Source: Kappaphycus alvarezii (Eukaryota; Rhodophyta; Florideophyceae; Gigartinales; Solieriaceae). Taken from it: 64,000 nucleotides of DNA. The position numbers and the translations under genes are program-made. The stretch lies in assembly GCA_002205965.3 (NCBI GenBank), contig NADL03000611.1:930001-994000 (forward strand), in the 5' to 3' direction. The notes below the pieces were generated by a model. The model was not told the DNA's origin, searched no databases, and was given only the letters and a program-made list of their open reading frames with translations. Every line of letters starts with the position of its first letter. Within the stretch, counting starts at the first letter, position 1. Below, piece by piece: positions 10,130 to 21,371 of the stretch.

Positions 10130-12060
10130 GGCAAAAATCAAATTTCAAAGCGTCTGCAGATTCAAAAGAAGTACAGGGAGAATCTTTATATCCGTGTTGA
10201 AATTCAATTTCGTCGGGTATCCCTCTCCGAAAAAGAAGATCAGTACAACTTTCTCTGAATTCATCATTGCGTTTTTTCTTAAGTAAAAATAAACTTGAAT
10301 TAAACTTTCCTTTTTTTCGTTTCTAAAAAAGAAGAGAAATATCTCTCAAGTCATATAGTTTCTACTTGTATCCTAGTCCTTTCCCTTCAACATTACTTAT
10401 TTGTTTACTGCAAATAAAAGATATCCGTGACTGTTTGGTTTGGTTTCAAATTCTGGATTGCCTACAGGTATTACACGTGGTGCCATTTTGGCAAAAAAAA
10501 TCTACGGGGCCACTCGTGAGGTCACCAGCATCTTTCTTCCCTGGAGGGCGAGGGTTATTTAGCACTTTATGGAATGGGAGCTACACCAATCTCTGTGCAG
10601 TGTCTGATTTGCGACTTGCAAACTAACTAATTTTCTAGGGCAAGCTACTAATGTGCTGTCAGGGATAACGCTTCAGGCATGAGGATAGCTATCTAGGGGG
10701 AGAGGGGTGGTCAGCCCTGCCCCACCAGGAATCGTTCTACCGTATGCACTGTAGCGTATGCTTATGTAGACAATCAATTCATAACGTCATTGTTTTTTAA
10801 ACTACATGATTCGTGCAGTGATTTGGAACGTGTATAATGAGTAAACGAACGGATTTTATTTCTACACAGGAAAGGAATTTTTAATTTATTATAAATGTAA
10901 GTGAAATTTTCAATATGCATGTGTTTCTGTAAATATTGTGCACAATACCACTTCCAATGTCAGTCTCAAATGGCTTACTGTGTGCGTTAACTATGCTGTT
11001 TATGCAGAAAGGTCAACCAGTTACCTAAAATATCGAGTGTTTGCGCAAGTACAGGATCTTCGCGCAAAAACGCATTAATTGTGGTTGTGTCCTATTGATA
11101 AAGATTTCACCAAAGGTCATCTAATTGTTATTTTCAAATAAGTAAATAATTGAAAGTTTACCAAGTATGTTATCAAAAACACTAGAGGCGATTCAGTTCT
11201 ATTGTAATTCAATAACTATGACTGTAAAAAGTATATTATTTGTTGATCATTTGACAAAAGCTTTCTAAGTCTTTGATTGAGAGATTTACTGTACTGTATG
11301 CTTTAGTGAGTGCGCTCGAATCTAAATGTACCAGGCTAGAGCTACACTACTGGCTCTAAACTGGACGGGTCTTCTGGATTCTTGGGTAAATCTAGCTACA
11401 CTCCATTGAACCTTTGCCCTCAAGTTTCTGAAACCCACTGCCATCGTCTCCACTACTCCTTTAGCAGCACCCCGGCTGCCGCCCTCTCTGTTTCACTCGG
11501 TTTACTGCTCTACTCGCACTGTACCCTATTGTACAGTGGGCTGCCAACCTTACTGACGGTTAGAAGGGACACGCATCCCTTCATACATGACCGTTGATCA
11601 CATCTTGCTAGCAGGACAGGTCGCCGAGTGTCAAATGCGGAGGGGGCAGAGGAGGATGATTTGGGTGTTCTACACTCAGAATATGTGTACTGGATTAAGG
11701 GGACAGTATGTTACTGGACATGTGACAAAGGATTAGTGCCCTGCTAGTAGGAACAGCGCCTCGAGCACCGTGTGGCTGTATGTTCAAACTATGACAATTA
11801 CGTCATGTACAGGAGCACAGCGCCCTTCCTTGCGGCGTAGCCTATTGATCCGGGATGTATGGGGAGCAAAAGGCATTGCTGCACGCAGTTGGTTGGTCAG
11901 GGGGACACTGCAGACACGGGAACGAAGCTTAGCAATGTTTAGCAATGTTATCAACAGGGGACTAGCAGTACAGTACCCTGAATTAGAAACTATTGACACT
12001 ATACGTTACGGAGCTAAGACTGCTCCGTAGGGTGGCGACGGATTCGAACATGTCACGGCA
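10130..12060. other. about 1.9 kb gene-free intergenic region
   Basis: No convincing open frame, no domain and no RNA gene recognised. The best open frames (10366-10626, 11382-11597, 11770-12030) are short and carry no recognisable motifs. GC content is mixed. Confidence 0.5.
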
Positions 12061-12069
12061 ATGGTGAAC

Positions 12070-12080
12070 AAAAAAAAAAA
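12070..12080 (-). terminator. RNA polymerase III terminator of the tRNA-Asp gene
   Basis: Eleven consecutive T residues on the transcribed strand, beginning five bases after the presumed 3' end of the tRNA. Four or more T are enough for Pol III termination, so this is a strong signal and supports the tRNA being, or having been, a transcribed gene. Confidence 0.75.
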
Positions 12081-12085
12081 CGCCG

Positions 12086-12167
12086 AGCTCGTGCCGGGAA
12101 TTGAACCCGGATCTCCTCGGTGACAGCGAGATATACGCAGGTTACTTAACCATTATACTACACGAAC
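12086..12167 (-). tRNA. tRNA-Asp (anticodon GTC) with a 10-nt insertion in the D-arm
   Basis: On the minus strand the acceptor stem GTTCGTG pairs with CACGAGC. Next come TA and the A-box-like TAGTATAATGG. The anticodon arm is TCTCG-CTGTCAC-CGAGG with anticodon GTC, and the T-arm is CCGGG-TTCAATT-CCCGG containing the B-box GGTTCAATTCC. A run of 11 T starts six bases downstream (plus-strand A run 12070-12080), a good Pol III terminator. The gene is 82 nt long against 72 for a normal tRNA-Asp. Removing the ten bases AGTAACCTGC between D-loop and D-stem restores GTAT-loop-GTAT exactly. The discriminator base appears to be T instead of the usual G, so a pseudogene cannot be excluded. Confidence 0.75.
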
Positions 12168-12169
12168 GG

Positions 12170-13059
12170 GTTCGGCTGATGATGCGATGTTCGGTCTAGT
12201 AATTATACTTGTTTGGCGTTGAGTCTGACACGTGTACACGTGGCCGGCATAAACAGTCGGTTCCTGGACTGGACTTACAAGATATCTTGAGTGTGAACCA
12301 CACTATGCCATAATACTTGTTTGGCAAGTCCAGGTCGACAATGTGTTCCACTTTTGAAATTAGCTTCCTTTTTTTCTTCAGAAAAGAGGTGGGGAAATTT
12401 TTGGGCTATTTTAATGAATGGAGGATGTGGTCGGTAAAGAGTGTCGCCAAAGTTAGTTCGAGAAATTTTGAGTAAGCTTCGGAGAGATTTAGCTAAAGAA
12501 TGATCCCAGTTATGTTGTAACTCTCGCCATGGAGCACGTCAGCGAATGGGGCGGTTGGGACATTGGAGCAGATTGCGTAACTTAGGCGCTCCAGAATTCG
12601 TCCCTTACAATGATTGAACCGGCGCGCAGATCGGAACGCGATATGTCTGACGCAATCTTCAACAACTTGTGGCGAATGGGTGGACAGGGCACCGAGTGTA
12701 TCAAGCGCTTATAGGACAAGATGCTATTGGACATCTGGGGCTGGATCCGTGCCAGTGGGCAACAGGACCTCGTCACGAGCCAGCCGGCCATGTGACCGAG
12801 GTTTGCCGCCATCGCCGAGTTTAGCAGCACCAGCACACCTCTTGGCTGCTATAAATCCGTACGTGAACAACGACATGGCCATTTCCAGCTCTTAACTGAG
12901 TAGTCGGTCATTCGGTGAACGGTGCCGAACATCCCCAAATATTGAATGAACAAATATCATCTACTCTACTGCTTCCGCTTTCCTGCAAACGCGTCCGACG
13001 AACGCGACCAAAGTTTCTGCTGCACATTGGAGCATCAAGGTCCGTCGCCGGCTTAGTCC
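12170..13059. other. intergenic with short repeats
   Basis: No gene recognised. A 14-base stretch (TATACTTGTTTGGC near 12205; AATACTTGTTTGGC near 12312) occurs twice about 105 bases apart, flanking a partly palindromic ACACGTGTACACGTG segment near 12230. Open frames 12582-12836 and 12614-12895 overlap on opposite strands and show no domain. Confidence 0.4.
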
Positions 13060-13640
13060 TCCAGTGCACTCGGACTCGATGCCGAGGAAATGTCACCACT
13101 TCCAGCAAACACTAGATGTGCACTGTGACCACCTTGCGGACCTCTGCCCCTCGTGTTTTACGCGTACACCGTCATGACTCCGCCTCCGACGCCCCCGCAT
13201 ACAATGTTTTCCGCGCTGCGGGTTTTGTCTCGAAATAAGAAGCCCTGTTCCTCATTCCTGGAACCGATCCTCGCCCAGATGACCTACTCGTGCAACCCCG
13301 CCCCACTGCCATCGGCCCCAGGGAACGGCCCATCGCTTGTGATGTCGCGATTGTATCACCGTTTAAGCCGGCCTTCGTCATAAAAGCAACGCAAGATGCC
13401 AGAGGCGATGCCGTCCAGGCCACCGCGACAAGGTGGACCTCGAGCGCAAGCTCTCCCGGCGCCCTGTACCCTCGTCTGACAAGCCCTTTCGCTACCCGGG
13501 TTTCCGCTTCCAGTCATCCGCTCTCGATTCCCCCGATACGGCATTTCCAGCCACCATCCTGTCTCTCGAAACAGACTGCCTGTACCGCGGATAGCGATTA
13601 GATACCACCCCTCAGACCCCACTATTCGCTAGCGAATCTA
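13060..13640 (+). pseudogene. non-LTR retrotransposon restriction-like endonuclease, copy 2
   Basis: At 13091 the frame reads CHHF-x9-H-x4-C with DHLADLC, aligned to CDHC...DHSADLC of the copy at 3269. The second zinc Cys is replaced by Phe. Further on, in another frame, are AYNVFRAAGFVSK, a stop, then EALFLIPGTDPRPDDLLVQ and 'RPIACDVAIVSPFKPAFV', giving the E...RPxD...D pattern of the PD-(D/E)XK endonuclease. It ends with DKVDLERKLSRRPV and YPGFRFQSSALDS, which correspond to DKVKALER and APNFQFKPLAFDS in copy 1. At least three frame changes and several stops are present. Confidence 0.65.
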
Positions 13641-15250
13641 TCAGTGCCTCAGCTGTGCTTGGCGGGCTTACGGCTCTGGCCACCATATCCCGTCCCCCAT
13701 TGCACATGGCAGACCTGGACCGTCCTATTGATATTAACTGAAAAGTCGGTCCGTGTGCACGTCAGAGACACGAGCAATACAAACTACAAACTAGAGTATC
13801 ATTACCTGACCATGTCGCGCTCCCTCATTCCTCGAAAACTTCGCTGCTCAAGGGGTTGTCACCCGCCGCAGTCGAACGGCCAAGCATCTCACTGACAAGA
13901 GGCTTCTCTCATAGGTGATCCCCCATGTGTGATCGACATTCGCCACGGCCCTCCGCCACCACACTCGCTACATCGCTGAGGCCGGTCGTTCCGCACGTGC
14001 CCTCAAGTCCTCCCAACCCTCACCCCCGCCGCAGGCTGCCCCTGTGTCTGCCTCACGGGCCCCTCCTGCTGCTCCCCATACTGCCTTCGCTCCCACAGTG
14101 GGCCATGCCGCTGTTGCTTCCGCTGCCCTCGACTCCGCCTACCTCCCGCCTGAACATTTATCCCGCTCAAGGCGGCAAGTGCCCTCCGCGAACTCCTCCG
14201 CTCCATGTGGTGCCTCAGGGCCTTCCCCTCAGCCTCGTTCTTACCCAGCTGCCCGCTCCTCTCCACTACTGATGCACAGGCTTTAACGTTCACAACGCAT
14301 CAACCCTACGGGGAAATCTCACGTGAACACCCACATGACCCCTCCAACGACGGCTTCTACCCCACCGCTGCCTCCTAGACAAGATGCCCTCGTGCCCCTG
14401 GCTCCGCTTCTCCTCTCCGTTCCGGTTGACGAAAGCCCGGTCGCTACCATCCCGCCACCCACACGACCAATATCGTCATGACCCTCCCCTGCTGCCCTCA
14501 CAGCTCTCCCCGCACCTCCTCTTCCCTTCCCCTCTGTCCAAGATGTCCTGGACATGCCCTTTCGTCCTTCTGATCTCTTCCCTTCTATTCCCGGCCCTCG
14601 GCTTCAGAGCGCTGTCCGTCTGCTCTTCAGTCTCGCGCGGGCGACTGTGGTTCTTCGGCGTGCCGTCTCCGGTGAATCCCCGGTGGCGCTCCTCGGAAGG
14701 TCAAGTCAATGACCCTCCGTAAGGGATTGGTTCAGCGCCACTGGCGCCGAATGGGCCGCGCTCTGACATGAAGCCATGGCAGCCCACTGATCCAGGTGCG
14801 AAAGAACCTCTTACGGATCCGCTCGTACCCGCCACACTGCTACTCAAAACCACCGTGTCGCTTAGGCAATGGGTTTTCTGAGGACCCTAGAACTCTTGTG
14901 CTATGCTGGGTATCACGAATTCCCTAATCGCTGACCCATACAGTCCCGCCACGCAGGCTGCCCTTACTTCCCTCCATCCTCCCACGCACCCTGGTCATCC
15001 CCTTGGATGATTTGGACTGACGGTCTCCGCCGGAAATCATCGGGGGAGACGTCCTGCAAGCCGTTCGCTCTATGATCCCGACTTCCGCCCCTGTCCTTGA
15101 TCGCATTTCCCATGGCCAGCCCCCTGGTGTCAACCGCGTCGGTGTCCGCTGAATTTGACCTTCTGTTGAACCGCTGGTACGCAAATGACATGACGCTGCA
15201 ACCCGTCATCGCTTGCATGAAATAATGTTTCTTCCCCTGATACAGAGGTG
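13640..15250 (+). other. probable continuation of decayed non-LTR element sequence
   Basis: GC-rich DNA with many overlapping open frames in Pro/Ser/Leu-rich compositions on both strands. Short pieces such as MTLRKGLVQRHW (about 14709-14745) and 'RLQSAVRLLFSLARATVVLR' (about 14600-14660) look like ordinary protein sequence broken by frameshifts. They may be the N-terminal region of a second non-LTR element. I cannot assign a domain. No reverse transcriptase motif (YxDD) was found. Confidence 0.3.
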
Positions 15251-17960
15251 TCTCCAACCTGGAGTCTAGTTCAAAAGGACTTTGGTTTTGGATTACCTAG
15301 TTGGCACTGCTTATAAGAGTTCGAGCTTTTGCAGTCTTAGCGTTAGCAGCCTTTAGGCTATGTTACATAGGTACAATACTTCGCTTCACAACTTGCTCTC
15401 TATAGATGATTCGTCCATGCGTGGCATCTCACTGGGTACGTCTCTGTGTAGGTCACGTGATTGGTTGTTCCGGAGGGCGCACTTAAAGATGGCTCAGTAA
15501 TACCAACGCTCCACAGCTATAAAACGACACCACTTGTCTAGTATTCCGGGTAGTGTCTAGAATCCTTGAGATTGTGCGCAATCTCATTCCACCTCGTTGT
15601 GGACACAAATAAGAATAATTGATGCGTAAGAATGGCCTGGCAGAGCGATCAAGATAGTGATTCAGCGTCACTCGTCTACTAGGCTTCATCATGTCCTCTC
15701 CTTGTCAATGCTGGAGCAAGTTTTTTCAGCTGAAAGCAATTAGAAATTTGCGATATGTACCGAAGAACTGTTAGGTTCCGTGTCTTTGATCGCGTTTCCA
15801 TTGTCCTCTTGGCTCAATATGCTCAACTTTTCACGTATGCGCTGCCACAGAATTTGACAGAAGTGACGCCAATTCGATTTCCATAAATGCAAATGTTCTC
15901 AGGCGAAAGAGCGACGCAAAACAAACTGCTCGTAGTTTTCTCCTTCCTTTCTTGCAATTCTGCTTTTTCTGGGTCCGAAACAGAGTGACAATTTCAAGAG
16001 TGATTTGCGGACATGACCTCTACCTTCCAGCCTCTACAGAGGTAGAACACAACCAGTGGATGCAATTCAAGAAGTGTCGGTGAATAGAAACCTCACCTAT
16101 AACCAGCCTACCTCTAACCCCCGGCTTCATAGCTTTAACATCAAAGCTCCAGCATGTAGGCCATTTCATGTGTTACATGTTATGCATGGTTCCAAAAGAG
16201 CGTAATCACCCGCCTACTTTGTATCATTTTGTTGCTATGAGCTAGAATCAATGGGTGCAGACCCCTAGTGATGCTTCGCAAGTTAAGAATAGAGAACGCA
16301 AAATCTATTACTTCGCGATCATGGGGACAGTGATCGTAAAAGTTTTATTCTTTGGATGTAACTATTTTATTGCCTCTGAACTGACTTTGCTCGCGACATG
16401 AGCCTGAGTATATGTAGTGCTGTGCTGAAGCGAGGCCTTAGGAATACAGTAACAATACTTTGCATTCAAGCACAGCCTCTATCCCCCTGCTTATTCTTGA
16501 ATGCTTGTACTACAATCTATTTCATTCTGCAGGCAAAATGAATTGCGCCCGCTCTAAGAACATGTGTAGCTATGGTATGAAGCGGTGCGACGGTCTTGGT
16601 AGTATCGTACATGTCATCATCATCCAAATCGTTCAAGTTTCATTATTGAGTTTTCCGGGGTATAAATCGCAGTCAAACCATCATTACGAATTAAATGGTT
16701 TTTTGCCTCCAAAATTATGAGTGATCGCTGACAGCATCGCCATGAAACTCGGAGTGATCTAAACAGTACCGGTAAGACAGTAACAAAGCCCTTGTACTCG
16801 GAGAAACATCGCTGGCTCGAATGCAAATCTCTTTCAAATTATGGTCCTCGTTGGATGGATGGATACCAGGGACAATTCCCGCGTGAACACAGACCTACAC
16901 GACAGCCTGACTCGTTGGTGATGTACTGTACACGCAACGTTTCCTACAACGTCATGGAAAGGATGAGCATGTGAACAACGAGATGTGGTCTGCTAAAGGT
17001 TTGCAGTTTACAGATGGTGAGGCTCACGAGAAATGGTGCCTCAGCAGGGAGTATAAGAGGATCAGCAAGAGGAGAGGAACCGCCTTGAACGTACTGTAGG
17101 CCTGTTTTTCTCTACTTGTAAGATGTTCTGCGCGACAGTGCATGAAAACACAAAGAGAGTCAGTGCCTTGTTTCACGATGCGACAGGTGCCATCGCTCCT
17201 CTGAAGGTGAGACACAAATGGGTTATGCAAGGCACAGCATTGGCTTGTCCCCCCTTGGAGGGACAAGGGATTGGTACAGGACATGTGACTAAAAGGGGTC
17301 TTGTAGAAATAGGTGGTGGCAAGAGCTGCAACGGGAGTGCACGAGAAAAGGTGGGGACATAGTGATAGGTGGCTGAACAGCTGGCAGTTATCCGTTGCGG
17401 TTGTGGTGGAACATGGAACGTCCCATTCTGTCCGTCTGAGGTGATGCAATGTTGCGCTCCGTGAAGGCTGGGTGGGCACAGTAGATGCCATTGCGACATG
17501 GATAATGCATCTGGAGCAAGAAGCGTCATTGTGTGCATGTTGTTGTAGTGAATAGGAATGAAAAAGAGGTGTGGCTTTTCTTGTTGCTCTCCTCAAAATG
17601 GGATGTAGGGCGAAATGCCGTGCACTCTCCTAGTTTTCAATAATTGTAGCGGCGAAGAAATTATTGAGGATCACGTGCTTCGGGTTCCAAGGTAACTAAT
17701 GTAGTTCTGACTGATGTTGGTGCTTTCTTTAATGTGGTTGGTTTGTGCTTGATGACCCTGAGAGCGTTGGATCAATAGAATAATTTGTTTGGTTGCGGCA
17801 TGAATGTTTTTGTGTTTTGATGACTGTATTGACGCTTACCTAGTTTAAATCAATGTTCACCACACGTAGTCTAGCTAGCATGTTCCACTGGTTTTTGAAT
17901 TAAGCGAATATTCGTCATTCTTTGTTACCCTTGAAGGGTTACAGTAATACAGTTTCTCTG
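15250..17960. other. 2.7 kb without a supportable gene
   Basis: Mixed composition and no recognised protein domain or RNA gene. The only long open frame is 17024-17596 on the minus strand (190 codons, Ser/His/Cys/Thr-rich). It has no recognisable motif, and the opposite strand is also open over part of it (17123-17362), so it is not called as a gene. Confidence 0.45.
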
Positions 17961-18260
17961 GTGTACTGTACTGTACTGTACTGTACTGTACTGTACAATA
18001 CTGCACCAAATTGAGAATAGAGTTTATAATTTCACTCCAATCTCAAGCACGAGTGCGGTCCAAATACTATACTGTACAACTCAACTGATCAAATTCAGTT
18101 TTTGCGACTACCCTTCACACAGCACAATACAATATTGTTCGTAATAACTGATTTTGTATTGTAATATGTACAGTACAGTACTGTACTGTACGGTACATAT
18201 CTACTCAACTGCTGTGTGGGTGCAGTCGTAAAGTACAGTACAGTACAGTGCAGTACAATA
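17961..18260. repeat. CTGTA/TACAG pentamer repeat clusters upstream of the 688-aa gene
   Basis: At 17963-17997 the pentamer CTGTA is repeated about seven times. Further short arrays of the same unit, in both orientations, lie at 18168-18195 and 18230-18260, about 100-190 bases upstream of the ATG at 18360. Alternating orientation makes palindromes such as GTACTGTACAGTAC. The same motif recurs at 21583-21632, 24731-24742, 31505-31775, 32655-32760 and 39700-39735. Confidence 0.7.
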
Positions 18261-18359
18261 ACATGCAAACTCTCTTTATGCTGTACAAATTGCAGCAAAA
18301 CTGTGCACTATTGCATGCGCTGTCACTTGCAAGTCGTGTAACAACAATGACAACGTGAA

Positions 18360-20426
18360 ATGTCCTCTGTCCTAAAATCTCTCGAATTGCCCCTCTTTCC
18401 GAGCGACTCCAGTCAACGCACCGACACCGCCCCCATTCATCACCTAGCTCCTTCTGCAAACTCATTAAAACAAGCCAGTTACCCTTTCCTCCAACTCCCG
18501 CACCTCTCATGCCGTCCTCATCCTCATGCACGAGACTACCACCCAACGTTTGGAGCGTCTCGCCGACTCGCCCGCCATCGTTCTTTCCACCTACTTGCTA
18601 ATCCTCACCCCCTGGCCCTTTACGTCTACCACGATATCCTTGACACTCGTTGGCGTCCCGTATGGCGTCTTGTTAAATTCCTCATCGCATACGTTATTCT
18701 CTATCTCACCTCTGGCGCAGCTCTCATTTTCTATATCCTTCTGCAGGGCGTTTACGCCCATGATTTCAAAGAGGTCGGAGCCTCCATTCTTGCCTTCATT
18801 TTAGGAACTTATGGCGCCTGGAAGCTCATCCGTCTCGCGCGAATTATTGTCGCACATCGTCAACTCGTCCTGGTTCTTCAGCGCATTGATATTTCCCTCG
18901 GCAGACTCACAGGTCTAACTCCAGTCGGTCTCGAGTATCATTTATTCAAACAGCCACAAACTCGTGCCTCCCACAACGCTCTCACCCGATCCAACTGGGA
19001 CTATGAAGCCCGTCATGACTTTATTTCATCCAGTCTTTTCGATGATGATTACCCAGGTGATGCCGCCGCAAGAATCCGCTGGCTCGCCTCTTGCGGCCGT
19101 AAAGTCGTCGTATTGCAGGACGATGCCGACGAATGTGCATCTAGAGTCGCAGTATGGATGCGTCTTGTCTTACGTCGCCCGCGCTCAGAGCCTTGGCGAT
19201 TGCTCACCTCCACAAGTCCTCTTGTTCGTGGTCACTTGTATCGCATCGGCTTGGGCGAGGCGTTGCGCGCCCTGATTACTTATGGTAGTGGAAAGCCCCC
19301 GCCAATTCATGCAAACACAAATCCGGCTCAGGAGTTGCTGAATAACGGCAAGTTGACAGAGGTTGGCGTAGGATTCTTTTGGATCGCGTCGGAAATGAGT
19401 ACCGATGAAGTGACTGAGGTGTTGGCCGAAATGCCACCACGATGGATGCGCGGTGTTACCCAGACCGGGAAGCAATTGATGTTTGAGTTGGTCATGTCTC
19501 TTTTGCTTTGCGAAATGCCAGAGGAAGACGACCGCGATTTGCGATGGATTCTATCCTTACCGGTGTTAGAATGGAGGCGCGATGTCTCAAATATGCGTGT
19601 TTGGAGTATTATGGCCGAAATTTGCGCAGATGCAGTTGTCTCTTTGATGCCAAGATATACGGCGAACGGCGAAATGCCGCCCGAAGAGGGGATATATGAC
19701 ATAGTGCGGAAAGCAGTATTCGAACTAAAAGATGCTACCTCCGAGCTTCACGGCTTTCAAGGTGATATTATCGGGCTGAGTTTAATTGAATTGATTCGCG
19801 CATCTTATCGCGCAGGGTACATGGTCGAGAACATAATTGGGCTAAGACTTCGAGATGAGCTCGAGCGGTACGACTGGACCGGTCAGGAACTTGATTTTCG
19901 GATCTACAAGGCCGAGATCGTGACCGGGCTTTTCTCTGTCCTGCTACAACTAGGGCAAGATTCTGGAGAAGAATTTCAGTTTAAGTTCACCGAGCTGAAG
20001 AAATCATGGGGTGTGGACTCCGATATCACGGACGTCGTGCTTGCGCTCAAAGCGCGGGCGAGAAAAGAGCGACGGGAATCGTTTAATCTCGACCTCATGT
20101 TAACCAGTCAATGCTGGTACTTTGGAGACCGTGAGGGGCAATGCGAGAATCCGCCCGCGGCATTTGCTACCGTCGCAACCATCGCCTCAGAACTAGCACC
20201 ATTTGTCTTACAAATGCTTCAATCGTACGTACGACAAAACCACCGCATTCACATGCAGGCGACCGACCCGCAAAAAAGTAGTGAGTTATGGATGAATTGG
20301 AAGACGACACAGGCATATGACATTAGCGGGAGTACCGAGACAATCCGTGTAGATAACCTCCCCGTGCGCGGTCGCAAGACCCCAGATTACACAGCTATTG
20401 ACGTTCTCAAGCACCCCCATCCGTGA
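18360..20426 (+). CDS. 688-aa predicted membrane protein of unknown function
   Basis: A single uninterrupted frame of 688 codons with no intron; the first ATG in the frame is taken as start. Residues 1-90 are low in recognisable content (Ser/Pro/His-rich). Two hydrophobic segments follow, at about residues 105-130 ('LVKFLIAYVILYLTSGAALI') and 138-155 ('GASILAFILGTYGAWKL'), and are probable transmembrane helices. The rest, about 530 residues, is soluble, rich in Trp and acidic residues, with no motif I can name. The pentamer clusters just upstream may belong to its promoter. The next gene is convergent, with its stop 190 bases away. I do not recognise a family; it may be lineage-specific. Confidence 0.8.
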   Translation: MSSVLKSLELPLFPSDSSQRTDTAPIHHLAPSANSLKQASYPFLQLPHLSCRPHPHARDYHPTFGASRRLARHRSFHLLANPHPLALYVYHDILDTRWRPVWRLVKFLIAYVILYLTSGAALIFYILLQGVYAHDFKEVGASILAFILGTYGAWKLIRLARIIVAHRQLVLVLQRIDISLGRLTGLTPVGLEYHLFKQPQTRASHNALTRSNWDYEARHDFISSSLFDDDYPGDAAARIRWLASCGRKVVVLQDDADECASRVAVWMRLVLRRPRSEPWRLLTSTSPLVRGHLYRIGLGEALRALITYGSGKPPPIHANTNPAQELLNNGKLTEVGVGFFWIASEMSTDEVTEVLAEMPPRWMRGVTQTGKQLMFELVMSLLLCEMPEEDDRDLRWILSLPVLEWRRDVSNMRVWSIMAEICADAVVSLMPRYTANGEMPPEEGIYDIVRKAVFELKDATSELHGFQGDIIGLSLIELIRASYRAGYMVENIIGLRLRDELERYDWTGQELDFRIYKAEIVTGLFSVLLQLGQDSGEEFQFKFTELKKSWGVDSDITDVVLALKARARKERRESFNLDLMLTSQCWYFGDREGQCENPPAAFATVATIASELAPFVLQMLQSYVRQNHRIHMQATDPQKSSELWMNWKTTQAYDISGSTETIRVDNLPVRGRKTPDYTAIDVLKHPHP

Positions 20427-20616
20427 TCGATCTGTCTTTCGCATTTCTCCAACTAGAACGCACGCTAATTTTCGCACTCACCCACGGCTCCTCCCCCAAC
20501 GCAACTTGTATAGCCCTCCCCGTCATGGCGCGCAACCTAACTCCGACAAAAATCACCACAGCACCCCCCTCATATCCGGTGCTACATATAATTCAAAGCT
20601 TCAAACATAACAGCAA

Positions 20617-21371
20617 TCATGGCAGAGGCAGCGGCATTCGTAAGAATATTGGTTTGGTTGTAGCGCCAATACCCCGCGTGCTAATCATGGTCAAGACCCC
20701 GCCGGTAAAGCCGCCGGCCAGGGTGGGATTGAGCAAATCACGTCGGCCCCTCATTCTCATCAGCGAGCATCTCGATGTGCCATACAAGGCAGTCCATGCG
20801 GCAAACTGTCCCGCATTACGAACCGCACCCATCCCAGCATACGACGCCGCGGCAGAGCCGCGATAGCCGGATTGCACGGCCGTGGAAAGAGCTGGACAGG
20901 ATAATTGAGCAAGGCGAACAACAGAAAGAAAATCCGTTTGGGAATAATTTCGGAATGTGCAGGAAGATTAGTAACTTTTGACGGGGCGCGGAAGCAGATG
21001 TTTTGCGCTTGATGGACTTGGATTGAACGCAGATGTAGACGCGACAAGACAGTGATAAAAAGAGAATGACTTTTGAACGTACCCATGGCACCGCCGAAAA
21101 CAGAGCCGACTACGGCGCCGCGTACACCGTGGGCTAGACCCACGGCGATACAGTTGGGACCTCTTGCACCATATGAGAGAGAGGTGGGGGTGATAACGGG
21201 AGCGCCGGAGGCGTCGAGAAGACTGAGGGGGGATAGAGAGGGGTGGATGTGTTGGGGTGTTGTGGCTGAGGAAAGGCCCGCAGTTTTGGGAGGCGAAAAT
21301 GCGTTACGAAGAAGAGAAGACGGGAAAGGAGGATACTGCGAGCAGGTAGGGCAGTAGACGGGAGGGGACAT
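20617..21371 (-). CDS. TIM17/TIM22/TIM23-family inner-membrane protein, one intron
   Basis: Exon 1 runs from ATG at 21371 to 21083. A 191-base intron (21082-20892) starts GTACGT and ends TCCAG. Exon 2 runs from 20891 to the stop at 20617. The phases agree, and the splice joins GVRGAVVGSVFGGAM to 'LSTAVQSGYRGSAAASYAGM'. The C-terminal half fits the PRAT signature of this family: Y-x10-R-x3-D-x6-A-G-x3-G at YGTSRCSLMRMRGRRD followed by LLNPTLAGGFTGG. Family members form translocation channels in the mitochondrial inner membrane or related carriers in plastid envelopes. Total about 187 residues, usual for TIM22 types. Which member it is cannot be told. It is divergent from the RAD1 gene. Confidence 0.75.

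Noticed and set aside
12086-12167. Reading the tRNA as a class II (Ser/Leu) tRNA because of its 82-nt length
   Set aside because: The alternative anticodon arm has a mismatch and lacks U33, while the Asp arm with loop CTGTCAC is canonical and the extra bases fall in the D-arm, not in the variable arm.
17024-17596. 190-codon minus-strand open frame
   Set aside because: Ser/His/Cys/Thr-rich, no domain, and overlapped by an open plus frame; no evidence it is a gene.
17961-18000. CTGTA array as a telomere repeat
   Set aside because: Arrays are short, internal, in both orientations, and scattered among genes.
20423-20866. 147-codon plus-strand open frame
   Set aside because: Antisense shadow of exon 2 of the TIM22-like gene.
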